Source of the DNA: a bacterium
Lineage (GTDB): Bacteria; JAJRZV01
DNA length: 30,970 bases
Reading direction: 5' to 3'
Assembly (NCBI GenBank): GCA_024275095.1
Contig: JAJRZV010000030.1
Location: forward strand, 1-30,970
In this document: piece after piece, positions 1 through 8,609 of the stretch
How positions within the stretch are numbered: position 1 is the first letter of the stretch
How the letters are laid out: the number at the start of each line of letters is the position of its first letter
Notes under the pieces: model-generated
What the model was told of the DNA's origin: nothing
The model's input: the letters and a program-made list of their open reading frames with translations, nothing else
Databases searched by the model: none
Position numbers and translations under genes: made by a program

Positions 1-39
1 AAAAAAACTATCCGCTGCGGCCATGTTTGGAACACCTAA

Positions 40-68
40 AATGTCCAATGTTGAGACCAGACCCCGAA
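40..68 (+). repeat. 29-nt direct repeat, copy 1 (REP/RAYT-like)
   Basis: This 29-nt stretch, which begins AATGTCCAATG and ends GACCCCGAA, recurs without mismatch at 12318-12346 in the same orientation. Both copies lie shortly before a + strand gene. The layout (TGTCCAATGT, then GAGACC, then GACCCC) resembles, from memory, repeats found near REP-associated (RAYT/Y1) transposases. No transposase is visible here, so that link is an inference. Confidence 0.7.
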
Positions 69-112
69 GGGTTCGTTGAGCTTGCCTTAACGGCGTGTGA
101 GAAGTATGATGC

Positions 113-1201
113 TTGCTCAAAATGAACTCTATCATCAAAGACATACTTCCCGGACGCTCAGAAGCGTTAAGAGCGCTGGAGAGAAAAATAGTGGAGACAT
201 TTACCCTGTGGGGTTATCAAGAAGTTATACCTCCTCTATTTGAACGGCACGATGACTATTCTCGGGCAGCGGGGCGCACGGAAGGCCTTTACCGCTTTCT
301 TGACCATCGAACAGGTGAGGTAATGGTTTTTCGGTCGGATTTCACCCCTCAGGTGGTTCGAATTCTGGCACAGTGGTACGGGAATGTGAAAGATACCCTC
401 AGGCTTCATTATTCAGGACAGGTTTTACGCCACTCGGGTTCAGAGCTTGCCTTTTATCAAACAGGTTGTGAGATATTTTCCAGAAGTGCTTATCTCGCCA
501 CCTACGAACCTGTGCTGCTGTGCGGAGAAGTAATGAAAGCAGTGGGAGTGTCAGCTGCAACCGTAAGTATAAATAATTCCGAGATACTCTCCACCTTGAT
601 TGGAGACGGAGAGGTACCCATTGAAAACCTCAAAGAAGCACTTGCACGTAAAAACGAACAGGAAGTTAAAGAACTGCTCGGTCACGCTGTGTCTCGAAAA
701 ACGCGGGAGCTCGTGATTGTACTCTGCGAGTTGTACGGTGACGTTTCCGAGGTAAGAAAAAGAGCGCGGCCGCTTCTGGAAAGCAGTGCAGGCGTACACA
801 TGCGCGAGATATTGCGTGTGGCACATTTGCTGAGCACCAGCGGGGTATTTCACAACGTGTTTATTGACCTTGCTGATTTCCGGTATATGGCATATCACTC
901 CGGACTGGTCTTTTCCGTGTATACAGAAGGTGTTCACGCTCCGGTAGCATCAGGCGGGCGTTACGACAGGCTGCTCAGGCGCTGGGGATTGAACTACAAA
1001 GCTGGCGGATTTGGCGTAAACATGTCACTGCTCATGAAGGTGGCAAATGGCCAAACAGGAGAAAATGTAGAGGTGCTCACTTTTCATGGCATAAAAGACC
1101 TTATAACAAAATTGAAACAGGCAGCGAAACTGCGTAAGAAAAAGCGTATCGTTCGCCTGGAGCCTGCGTCATCATTCCGCAAACCCTCCAGGTCGTCCTG
1201 A
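113..1201 (+). CDS. hisZ: ATP phosphoribosyltransferase regulatory subunit (HisZ-like)
   Basis: HisZ is a catalytically inactive relative of histidyl-tRNA synthetase that joins the short form of HisG to make the active first enzyme of histidine biosynthesis in the cytoplasm. The class II synthetase core is visible: motif 2 as FRSDFTPQ (residues 73-80), the YQTGCE segment near 115-120, and motif 3 as ASGGRYDRLL near 277-286. The protein has 362 residues, a little shorter than typical HisZ and much shorter than HisS; it lacks the anticodon-binding domain and ends in a basic tail. The start is uncertain: TTG at 113 follows a stop and has GAGAAG about 8 nt upstream, while ATG at 122 gives a more usual N-terminus. 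It is 7 nt from the next gene and away from any other his gene in view. A divergent HisS paralogue is the alternative. Confidence 0.8.
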   Translation: MLKMNSIIKDILPGRSEALRALERKIVETFTLWGYQEVIPPLFERHDDYSRAAGRTEGLYRFLDHRTGEVMVFRSDFTPQVVRILAQWYGNVKDTLRLHYSGQVLRHSGSELAFYQTGCEIFSRSAYLATYEPVLLCGEVMKAVGVSAATVSINNSEILSTLIGDGEVPIENLKEALARKNEQEVKELLGHAVSRKTRELVIVLCELYGDVSEVRKRARPLLESSAGVHMREILRVAHLLSTSGVFHNVFIDLADFRYMAYHSGLVFSVYTEGVHAPVASGGRYDRLLRRWGLNYKAGGFGVNMSLLMKVANGQTGENVEVLTFHGIKDLITKLKQAAKLRKKKRIVRLEPASSFRKPSRSS

Positions 1202-1208
1202 CAGCACG

Positions 1209-1970
1209 GTGCACAACGAACAACTGATATATACTCTGCTTTTATATCTGTGGTTCGCAGCAGCTGCCGGGGTATTCGTACTTCTGTTCTTCGTAACAGC
1301 ACCCTATGGAAGGCACATGCGAAAAGGTTGGGGACCCGTCATCTCAAACCGTACAGCCTGGCTGGTAATGGAGACCCCGGCTTTATACATCTTTTTATTT
1401 GTATATGTCCTAGGGGAAAACCGCCTTGAACCTGTCCCGCTTGTGCTTGCAGGGCTCTGGACCTTTCATTATTTTTACCGATCCATACTCTATCCTCTTG
1501 CAATGCCCGATGGAGAACGAAAAGTACCGCTATCCATCGTGGCGGGTGCCATCCTGTTCAATCTGATAAATGCATATCTCCAGGCTCGTTACCTGTCACA
1601 TTTTGCAAGCAGCCTTACATTCGAAAGGTTGACTCAACCGTGCTTTATCATCGGCGTTTTGCTGTTCTTTTGTGGCTTTTGTATTCATCGCTACGCGGAT
1701 AAACATCTGCACCAGCTGAAAAAACAAACGAGAAGGTACTCCATCCCTTATAAAGGGTTATTCCGATGGATTACTGCACCAAACTATCTTGGTGAAATCG
1801 TACAGTGGTCAGGCTGGGCTCTTGCAACCTGGAGTCTTCCGGGGCTTGTCTTCGCTGTCTGGACATTTGCAAATCTCTTTCCACGAGCGCTCGCTCATCA
1901 TCGCTGGTACAGAGAAAAATTTCCCGATTATCCCCAACATCGAAAAGCCATCATTCCGTTTATTGTGTAA
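1209..1970 (+). CDS. Steroid 5-alpha-reductase family (SRD5A-like) membrane reductase
   Basis: This is a 253-residue, multi-pass membrane protein of the 3-oxo-5-alpha-steroid 4-dehydrogenase family, whose members reduce the delta-4 double bond of 3-oxosteroids (or enoyl groups of lipids) with NADPH. The family signatures are all present: WxxxExP with E55, HYxxR (H87-R91) followed by YP, the NADPH-side segment YKGLFRWITAPNYLGE (181-196) followed by WSGW, and the C-terminal HRWYREKFPDYPQHRKAIIPF (231-251, of which only the ends vary in the family). Length matches human SRD5A1 (about 259). It starts with GTG 7 nt after hisZ and is probably co-transcribed with it. The natural substrate cannot be told from the sequence. 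Its end overlaps the convergent lipase gene by 11 bp. Confidence 0.8.
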   Translation: MHNEQLIYTLLLYLWFAAAAGVFVLLFFVTAPYGRHMRKGWGPVISNRTAWLVMETPALYIFLFVYVLGENRLEPVPLVLAGLWTFHYFYRSILYPLAMPDGERKVPLSIVAGAILFNLINAYLQARYLSHFASSLTFERLTQPCFIIGVLLFFCGFCIHRYADKHLHQLKKQTRRYSIPYKGLFRWITAPNYLGEIVQWSGWALATWSLPGLVFAVWTFANLFPRALAHHRWYREKFPDYPQHRKAIIPFIV

Positions 1971-3762
1971 CGCCGGCAATTTCTCCGGTGAGAAAAAAAT
2001 GTGCAGCCTGCATCTGTGCAGCCTTCCAGGGTTCCGGGCTGTCCGGCATGAGCAAAAATCCGTGCGTGGCCCCGGGAAACTGATACAGTCCCCCCTCCAT
2101 GCCACTGACAGGTGGAGAAAGTACCGAAAGAAAGGGCACCTGTTCCTGAACCGGTTCGATCAAATGGACACCGGCTGCGCGGGCCAGGAAATAAGTGGCA
2201 TCTGAAGGCATGAGAATGTCGAGCATGGCCTTTTGAAGGAGCAGACCTGCAGGCTTGAGAGACCGGCTGTGAAGAATCTCTCCTGCATATGCAGCAGGAT
2301 CCACAGGGTCCATAAGCATCTGGACAAAGTTGATAATCAGGTACTTTTCATTCACATCATACGCGTTGAGATAGGCAGGGAAAAAAGGCGCAAGGTACAC
2401 AAAGTATTCAAACAGCCGCGAAATGCTCCCGCCCGCCACATTGAGTACCGCACTTTCCAGAGGACGCACAGTCCCGGAAAATACTGCCCCGGCCATGCCA
2501 CCCAGGGATTGGCCTATGTAGTAAATGCGTGACGAATCTACATCAGCGATGCCATCAAAGTCGAGGTCTCCGTTGTTTTTAGTGATTAAAGCGTGCAGGT
2601 GCATCTGGTCCACCACCGTCTGTATCATGTGGTCGCGAAGCGCAAGGATGTCCACCGTACCCTCGATACTATTAATGGCTGCGTAATCGAGGTGAACCTC
2701 TCCAACTCGCCTCTCACCATGGAAAACGTGGTCTATACCAACAGTGGCAAGTCCTGACACGGCAAATGTGTACGCGAGTTCACGAAACATCGCTTCTTTG
2801 CTGTCACTGAACCCGTGCTGAAAGATTACAACCGGCGGCAAGTCATCCGAAGGTGGAACTACAGCAACAAATGGCACCGAAAGCGGTCTCTCATAGGGCC
2901 TGGCATGTGAAGAGTCAGTGAACCGAATGTGTGCTGTGGGTACAAACGGATAGGCGTAATCGGTGGAAAGAAAATATCCGTGAATGATTTTTCCACCGCT
3001 AATTTCATCCCGACACCACTGGTGGGGAAGCCTTGGACCTGTACAATGTATCACGTAGTCCGTAAAGGCCTGTGGTGCAGAAGTAAGGCGTTGTGCTTCA
3101 TTCCACAAAAACCCTGTAATTTCTTCACGGGGCCTGACGGTAAAGCTGGTGGCCACCGCGACTTTTCCGTGTATGATACCCCGACTTTCAGCCTCGCCGA
3201 CCAGCACCGTAACATTACTGTCATTTTTATACTCAGGACTCTGACACAACTGTCCTTCTTCCTGAAGCAATCCGGCAATGTAAGTGACCGAAGATTCAAG
3301 GGGCACCAGCGGTCGCAACAGCACGGTAATTCCTGAGCGTGCAGGCATACCCAGCACATTTTTTCTGAACACCCGGACTTCTACGGGAACTCTTTCCCAG
3401 GAAACGCTCTCGATGAGAAAAACAGGGCTGTCCGCAAAAAGAGTCTCTTCGGGTGACAGTGCTTCTATGAATGAAAGGTCAACGGCGCCGTTTTCCAGTA
3501 AAAACACCGGCAGCACCATGGGACTGAAACCTGCTGCACGAACAGTAAACGGCTGTGGATACAGGGCACCTGCATTAACTGGAAGAGTCAACACCTGCGT
3601 GTTTTGCAGAAGTGAATCTGACGGAAAAGGAACCATGGAAGGTGCCTCTGGCCCGTAAACCGGGTGCAGACCCCTGCACGGTGTTTTACCGCAGGCGCTG
3701 GCGAGCAGAAGCACGCCTGCTGCAACTGTCACCAACAATGCACCCCTGAACGTCGTATTCAA
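1960..3762 (-). CDS. Lipoprotein alpha/beta hydrolase, bacterial lipase-N type
   Basis: A 600-residue secreted lipase/esterase. The N-terminus is a lipoprotein signal with lipobox LASAC (Cys at about 24), so the protein is probably anchored in the envelope. A PFPSD segment shortly after it fits the bacterial virulence-factor lipase N-terminal domain (PF12262). The C-terminal half is an alpha/beta hydrolase with an oxyanion segment FQHGFSDS (about 314-321), nucleophile elbow GQSLGG (Ser about 419), a likely acidic residue near 515-521, and the catalytic His in GATHGF (about 567). The start is taken as TTG at 3762 because GGAGG lies 6 nt upstream; a longer reading to 3780 has no such support. 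The gene begins inside the last 77 bp of rimO in another frame, suggesting translational coupling, and ends 11 bp inside the convergent SRD5A-like gene. Confidence 0.75.
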   Translation of the reverse strand: MNTTFRGALLVTVAAGVLLLASACGKTPCRGLHPVYGPEAPSMVPFPSDSLLQNTQVLTLPVNAGALYPQPFTVRAAGFSPMVLPVFLLENGAVDLSFIEALSPEETLFADSPVFLIESVSWERVPVEVRVFRKNVLGMPARSGITVLLRPLVPLESSVTYIAGLLQEEGQLCQSPEYKNDSNVTVLVGEAESRGIIHGKVAVATSFTVRPREEITGFLWNEAQRLTSAPQAFTDYVIHCTGPRLPHQWCRDEISGGKIIHGYFLSTDYAYPFVPTAHIRFTDSSHARPYERPLSVPFVAVVPPSDDLPPVVIFQHGFSDSKEAMFRELAYTFAVSGLATVGIDHVFHGERRVGEVHLDYAAINSIEGTVDILALRDHMIQTVVDQMHLHALITKNNGDLDFDGIADVDSSRIYYIGQSLGGMAGAVFSGTVRPLESAVLNVAGGSISRLFEYFVYLAPFFPAYLNAYDVNEKYLIINFVQMLMDPVDPAAYAGEILHSRSLKPAGLLLQKAMLDILMPSDATYFLARAAGVHLIEPVQEQVPFLSVLSPPVSGMEGGLYQFPGATHGFLLMPDSPEPWKAAQMQAAHFFLTGEIAGVTQ

Positions 3763-5050
3763 AACTTTCCTCCACAACAATTTTTACCATCTTACCTGGT
3801 GTCACGTCCCCTTTTACAAAAGTTCGTCCATCCACCTCAGGCGCCTGAAACCACACTCTTCCCTCGGAACTATCGCCCCGATCCTCTTCTGAAAGAAAAG
3901 AGAGAGTCGACCCTTTGAATGACGCAAGTATCCGGGAGGTAATGGACCTCTGAACCTCAAGTACTGCTTGCATGCGTGCTTCTTTTTCTTCCCTTGGAAT
4001 GGAATCCGACAGGCTGTATGCAGGAGAACCGGGTTCACGCGAGTAAAGAAACACTCCGAGATAGAGAAAACGTACTTCTTCTATAAAAGAGAGAAGATTC
4101 TTCAATGCCCGGGCATCCTCACCGGGAAAACCCACTATCACCGATGTTCGAAATACTGCTCCCGGAACTCTCGTCCTTATGTGTTCAAACAGTTTAATGA
4201 GCTCCTCCCGTGAAAGCCCTCTCTTCATCGCCCGCAGTATCCTGTCATCACCGTGCTGTACGGGAATGTCAAAATAGGGGAGCACCTTTCGAGAAGAAGA
4301 TATAAATTCCAGCAGCGCGTCGGAAAACGGTCGGGGGTAAAGATAAAGGAGGCGTATCCACTCGATACCCTTTACTTCTTCAAGTGCCTGGAGCAGGTGC
4401 AACAGCGCCTGAGCTTCACCCCTGTCTCTTCCGTAAGCGTTGGTATCCTGGCTGACGAGATTAATCTCTTTCACCCCCATTTCTGCAAGGACCTCGACCT
4501 CCTCCACAATACTTTCTATGGAACGGGAGCGCTGTAAGCCTTTAATGACGGGTATATTGCAGAATGTACATTCATTGGAACAACCATCAGCAATTTTTAC
4601 AAATGCCCAGCCGGATGTGGAAACCGCTCTCATGCCGGCTTTTTCATAAATAAAAGCAGGCTGTTTTGAGACCCGGAAACCCTTTTCCAGGTGTCCCGTT
4701 TGTCGGTATTTTTTAAGGATTTCTGGAAGAGCGAACATTTCATCTACACCCAGTACCAGATCAGCACCGGTAATGTTTTCCCTGCCGCATATTGCAAGTT
4801 TTTGTGGGTAACAGCCGCCAACTATGATTTTTACACCCGGCCTGGCTGATGCAGCCCTGCGAACAAACTGGATGAACTCTTCGGACTCGATCTCTGCATC
4901 GCGCAAAAAACCGCAGGTGTTGATGAATATTACATCTGCTTCTTCCGGTGCAGGCGTAAATTCAAAACCCTCGTCACTTAAAAGTCCTGCAAGGTATTCT
5001 CCATCTGCAACATTCTTTGCACAGCCCAGGTTAATAAGGCAGACTTTCAC
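3686..5050 (-). CDS. rimO: Ribosomal protein S12 methylthiotransferase RimO
   Basis: RimO is a radical-SAM enzyme that adds a methylthio group to an aspartate of ribosomal protein S12. The three cysteines of the N-terminal cluster domain are at C10 (LGCAKN), C46 (NTCGF) and C80 (GGCYP); the radical-SAM cluster motif CxxxCxxC is at C157/C161/C164; VGFPGE is near 318; and a C-terminal TRAM domain spans about residues 375-435. Length (454) is usual for the family, with about 15 extra C-terminal residues over the overlap with the lipase gene. RimO is preferred over MiaB because of the LGCAKN start and the overall pattern, though the two are related. The start is 3 nt after the lolA stop, so the genes are very likely co-transcribed. 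Confidence 0.88.
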   Translation of the reverse strand: MKVCLINLGCAKNVADGEYLAGLLSDEGFEFTPAPEEADVIFINTCGFLRDAEIESEEFIQFVRRAASARPGVKIIVGGCYPQKLAICGRENITGADLVLGVDEMFALPEILKKYRQTGHLEKGFRVSKQPAFIYEKAGMRAVSTSGWAFVKIADGCSNECTFCNIPVIKGLQRSRSIESIVEEVEVLAEMGVKEINLVSQDTNAYGRDRGEAQALLHLLQALEEVKGIEWIRLLYLYPRPFSDALLEFISSSRKVLPYFDIPVQHGDDRILRAMKRGLSREELIKLFEHIRTRVPGAVFRTSVIVGFPGEDARALKNLLSFIEEVRFLYLGVFLYSREPGSPAYSLSDSIPREEKEARMQAVLEVQRSITSRILASFKGSTLSFLSEEDRGDSSEGRVWFQAPEVDGRTFVKGDVTPGKMVKIVVEESFEYDVQGCIVGDSCSRRASARQRLR

Positions 5051-5053
5051 CGC

Positions 5054-5716
5054 TCAGCGGTTAAGAACCTCGGAAGGCCGGATGATTTCCACTCCCTGAG
5101 GCGGAGTAAACGTGAATAGCTCATCTGGAAGGCCGATGTTGATCTTAATATCTGACAGCACTATGTGGGTCACGTTATCGAAATGGTCTACAACAAAGGT
5201 ATCCGTGATGATGTAGGAATTTTCATCTACCGCTATGTATATTTCCTTAACCTGTTTAATGGGTTCTTTGGGAATAAGCTGAAGAGTAATTCCATGGGCT
5301 TTGTCCTGAAATCGGTTTGTCTTTTTTATGTCGAAATACTTTCTCAAACGCGAGGCCCCGGACAGAAGTGACACGGGAGTTTTAGAACTGAATGCCCGCC
5401 TTGCATCCTCAACAAGTACCTGCCTGTCCGTCGGCATGTAAAACCAAACCTTTTTCGAATTGATGACAATTACCTGGCTTTTCGGTGGATCATATTCCCA
5501 GCGCATACGCCCGGGTTTTTTGAAAAAGACCACCCCCGTATCGGTCTGGCTCTTTCCCAGTGCAGTATACTCCACGGTTTGTGTGAATCTGGCTCTGTAG
5601 TCCCTTATGGTCCGGTAAACCTTCTCCACGTTCTTCACCAGCCTGCCTGCATCAGCGGTTGCCGATACTGAAAAGGTCATGGTCAGCAAAACAGTTAATG
5701 TCAATGTCTTTTTCAT
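5054..5716 (-). CDS. lolA: Outer-membrane lipoprotein carrier protein LolA
   Basis: LolA is the periplasmic shuttle that takes lipoproteins from the LolCDE transporter to the outer membrane. The 220-residue protein has a clear signal peptide (MKKTLTLTVLL... to about residue 22) and the family pattern: an early YRARFTQT strand, FKKPGRMRWEYDPP (about 65-78), a mid-protein NSKKVWFYMP strand, and a C-terminal LPDELFTFTPPQGVEII stretch. The gene lies directly behind ftsK (20 nt, with an AGGAGG ribosome site), an arrangement common for lolA. It is distinct from the LolA-like gene at 15596-16363, which belongs to a different family branch. Confidence 0.88.
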   Translation of the reverse strand: MKKTLTLTVLLTMTFSVSATADAGRLVKNVEKVYRTIRDYRARFTQTVEYTALGKSQTDTGVVFFKKPGRMRWEYDPPKSQVIVINSKKVWFYMPTDRQVLVEDARRAFSSKTPVSLLSGASRLRKYFDIKKTNRFQDKAHGITLQLIPKEPIKQVKEIYIAVDENSYIITDTFVVDHFDNVTHIVLSDIKINIGLPDELFTFTPPQGVEIIRPSEVLNR

Positions 5717-5736
5717 CGTTCCAACCTCCTGGTCTT

Positions 5737-7872
5737 CTAATCTCCTACGTATCTCCAGGGTTTACCCTGACCCTCTCCCCTGACGATAGCACCCCTTTTG
5801 GCCATCAACTCAATAATGCGCGCGGCACGGTTGAACCCGATTTTAAATTTCCTCTGCAGGTACGAAATAGAAATTTCGCCCTCACTGCGAGCCAGTTCCA
5901 CTGCCCTGGGGTACAGTTCGTCCTCTTCCTCGTCTTGAGCCCCGTCCGGGTCTCCTGCTGGAGCATTTACAATTTCTTCTATGTAGCTGGGACGCGACTG
6001 CTGTTTCAAAAACCTGCACACTCCTGAAACCTCCTCGTCTGACACATAAGCACCGTGGACGCGAATTGGACGGGAACTGCCCGGAGGTAAAAACAGCATG
6101 TCTCCATATCCAAGAAGTGACTCAGCCCCCATGGTATCCATAATTGTGCGGGAGTCATTTTTGGATGCAACGCGTAGGGCGATCCGCGCAGGAAAGTTCG
6201 CCTTGATAACGCCGGTAATTATGTCCACCGACGGCCTCTGGGTGGCCACCACCAAATGTATACCCGCCGCCCTGGCCATCTGTGAAAGGCGCATGATGGA
6301 CTCTTCTACCTGGCGCGACGCAACAACCATGAGGTCTGCCAGTTCATCAATAAAAATGACGATGTGGGGCAGTTTTTCCTCCGGTCGTTTTTGCTTCTCC
6401 ATCAGCCTGTTAAACCGCCTGATATCCCTTGCGTTTGCCTCCTTGAGAAGCGCATAGCGGTGTTCCATCTCCCTCACCGCCCACCTGAGGGCGTTGGCAG
6501 CTTCCTTTGCTTGGAAAATGACCTCGTGCAAAAGATGCGGAATATCGTTGTATTCGTTGAACTCGAGCATTTTGGGATCAATAAGCAACAGGCGTACATC
6601 TTCCGGTGTGGATTTAAAAAGGATGCTTAAAAGCATGCAATGCATGGTCACGGACTTGCCCGATCCTGTGGCACCCGCAACAAGAAGATGGGGCATTCGA
6701 GCGAGGTCAGTAACAAAAGGGTTACCAACGGTGTCCTTTCCCAGTGCCAGGGTCAGCGGAGAGGGAGAGTCGCGGAAATCACTGCTGTCTATAATTTCGC
6801 GAATGTAAACGTTTTGCCTGTCAGGATTTGCCACCTCAATCCCTATAGCGGATTTACCGGGAATGTGGCCGATGATGCGAACGGCCTGGGCACTCAACCC
6901 CATGGCAATATCCTGGGCTAGTCCGGCAATGCGATTGATTTTTATCCCCGGCGCAGGCTCGAATTCGTATACGGTGATGACAGGTCCTGGATTGATGTCC
7001 CTGATTTCTCCCTCGATACCGAAATCTTTCAGCTTCTTCAAAAGTTTTTTGGCCTGTTCTTCCACATTGCGTTTGTCCCTGTAAAGGAACGGTCTCGAGG
7101 GCTTCTTCAAAAGATTTACATCGGGTAGCACAAAACGTCCACGAAAACGTGTTTTATCAAACAAAGCCCCAGCTTCGGGAGTTTTTTTACGCGGGCTTTT
7201 TTTCTCCTGTTCCTGTTGCAGGAGCGCGGGCTCTTTCTTAATAATCTCCAGAATGGTTTCGGTCTCCCGCAAGGTTTCCTGGATGTACGCTCGTCTTTCC
7301 CTTCTGGATTTTAAAACATCAATGTAGTCGGCAATGCCCGTATAAATCCCTCGCACCAGGCGACGTACCACCGACGGAAATTCAAGGGGACCGGAACCAA
7401 CCGCCCTGGTGAAAGAAACGTACGCCAGCGGCAAAAACAAAACAAACATCCCAACAACTCCGATAAAGGGCGAAAACAGTGAAAACACATGAGCTCCAAC
7501 AACTCCACCGGCACTTACTCCTTTATAAGCAGTGAGTGAAGAAACAAGCACCAGTAACAACACCGAAGCAAAAAGTCTTACAGCACCTTCACGCAGTGAC
7601 CTTGAAAGAATAAAAAAAAGTGTTGCAAAGGGAATCGTAAAGATCGCGGCCGGGCCAAATGCGAGGACAAGGTACCCGGCAACGATGGCTCCCATGCGTC
7701 CCCCCCAGTTCGTTACATGCCGGGAAGACGCTGAAAATGCTCCGGGGTCTGCAGGATTGTAAGAAAAAAGTGACAGGCAGAGATAAAGCAGTAAGCCGGC
7801 CAGCAGGAAAAAGGCCACTTCTTCTTTCAGGCGAGGATTTGTATAAACTGTCTTTTTTTTCAAACGTGCCAC
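5737..7872 (-). CDS. ftsK: DNA translocase FtsK/SpoIIIE
   Basis: FtsK is a septum-anchored DNA pump that clears chromosome ends from the closing septum and activates XerCD/dif recombination. The protein has about 711 residues: four or so N-terminal membrane helices (to about residue 160), a short charged linker, the RecA-like motor with Walker A GATGSGKS (about 400-407), a Walker B segment IVIFIDELADL, and a C-terminal winged-helix gamma domain that reads KOPS-like sites. The linker is much shorter than in E. coli FtsK, giving a compact form as in many bacteria. The start is taken as GTG at 7872, which has AGGA 8 nt upstream and overlaps the uppP stop by 13 bp; an ATG further upstream at 7917 would extend deep into uppP. 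Confidence 0.9.
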   Translation of the reverse strand: MARLKKKTVYTNPRLKEEVAFFLLAGLLLYLCLSLFSYNPADPGAFSASSRHVTNWGGRMGAIVAGYLVLAFGPAAIFTIPFATLFFILSRSLREGAVRLFASVLLLVLVSSLTAYKGVSAGGVVGAHVFSLFSPFIGVVGMFVLFLPLAYVSFTRAVGSGPLEFPSVVRRLVRGIYTGIADYIDVLKSRRERRAYIQETLRETETILEIIKKEPALLQQEQEKKSPRKKTPEAGALFDKTRFRGRFVLPDVNLLKKPSRPFLYRDKRNVEEQAKKLLKKLKDFGIEGEIRDINPGPVITVYEFEPAPGIKINRIAGLAQDIAMGLSAQAVRIIGHIPGKSAIGIEVANPDRQNVYIREIIDSSDFRDSPSPLTLALGKDTVGNPFVTDLARMPHLLVAGATGSGKSVTMHCMLLSILFKSTPEDVRLLLIDPKMLEFNEYNDIPHLLHEVIFQAKEAANALRWAVREMEHRYALLKEANARDIRRFNRLMEKQKRPEEKLPHIVIFIDELADLMVVASRQVEESIMRLSQMARAAGIHLVVATQRPSVDIITGVIKANFPARIALRVASKNDSRTIMDTMGAESLLGYGDMLFLPPGSSRPIRVHGAYVSDEEVSGVCRFLKQQSRPSYIEEIVNAPAGDPDGAQDEEEDELYPRAVELARSEGEISISYLQRKFKIGFNRAARIIELMAKRGAIVRGEGQGKPWRYVGD

Positions 7873-8609
7873 AGAATCAGTCCTGCAAGAAAAAGTAAAT
7901 ATATTGAAAAATACCACATTTTCCTCTGAACCGTTAAGCGTTGCAGCAGAAGAAGAGAAAGGAAACCCCCAACCATGGCGACAAAAAACCCGGTAACCAC
8001 CGGCCCTGAGATAAAAGGCTGTGAAGGAGCTTTAATCTCCAGGATGGTCGCACCCACCACTGCCGGAATGAAAATGTAAAATGAAAATCTGAACGCTTCC
8101 TCAGGTTTCACACCTCCCAGCAATGCCGCAGCAATGGTCAATCCCGAGCGTGACAATCCAGGCATTACTGCAAAGCCCTGAACAAAGCCCACAATAGCTG
8201 CTTTAAAGGGCGTGATCCTGTTTTCTCCACCGACTCGCAGGGTACTCAAAAGCACCAGGCCGGTAACGGCAAAACATGCAGCCACTGTTTTCATATCTCC
8301 CAGAGCGAACTCTGCCAGACCTTTCAATGGAAAAGCAACGACCCCTGTACATAATGTGGCGATAGACACATTAAGTGCCGTTGTTTTGAAATTGAACTTC
8401 ACATCGTTGAGTATGGAACCCCTAAAATAAAACAGCACAGCCAGCAGTGTTGCCGCATGAAGCGCAATTTCCGCCGTCATGGTGATGCTCAGGCCGCCTG
8501 TCAAAAAAAAGTTAGCCACAGCCAGATGTCCGGAGCTGCTAACAGGGAGAAATTCGGTGATACCCTGTAAAAGCCCGAGGACAATATTAAGCAGCCACGG
8601 ATTGTCCAT
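7860..8609 (-). CDS. uppP: Undecaprenyl-diphosphatase UppP (BacA)
   Basis: UppP recycles undecaprenyl diphosphate to the monophosphate carrier used for peptidoglycan and surface polysaccharides. The 249-residue membrane protein carries both signature segments: GITEFLPVSSSGHL (16-29, with E19 and H28) and PGLSRSGLT (150-158, with R154). Length and the number of hydrophobic helices fit the family. It overlaps the upstream acyltransferase gene by 23 bp and the downstream ftsK by 13 bp, so translational coupling is likely. BacA-type enzymes also confer bacitracin tolerance when abundant. Confidence 0.92.
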   Translation of the reverse strand: MDNPWLLNIVLGLLQGITEFLPVSSSGHLAVANFFLTGGLSITMTAEIALHAATLLAVLFYFRGSILNDVKFNFKTTALNVSIATLCTGVVAFPLKGLAEFALGDMKTVAACFAVTGLVLLSTLRVGGENRITPFKAAIVGFVQGFAVMPGLSRSGLTIAAALLGGVKPEEAFRFSFYIFIPAVVGATILEIKAPSQPFISGPVVTGFFVAMVGGFLSLLLLQRLTVQRKMWYFSIYLLFLAGLILWHV

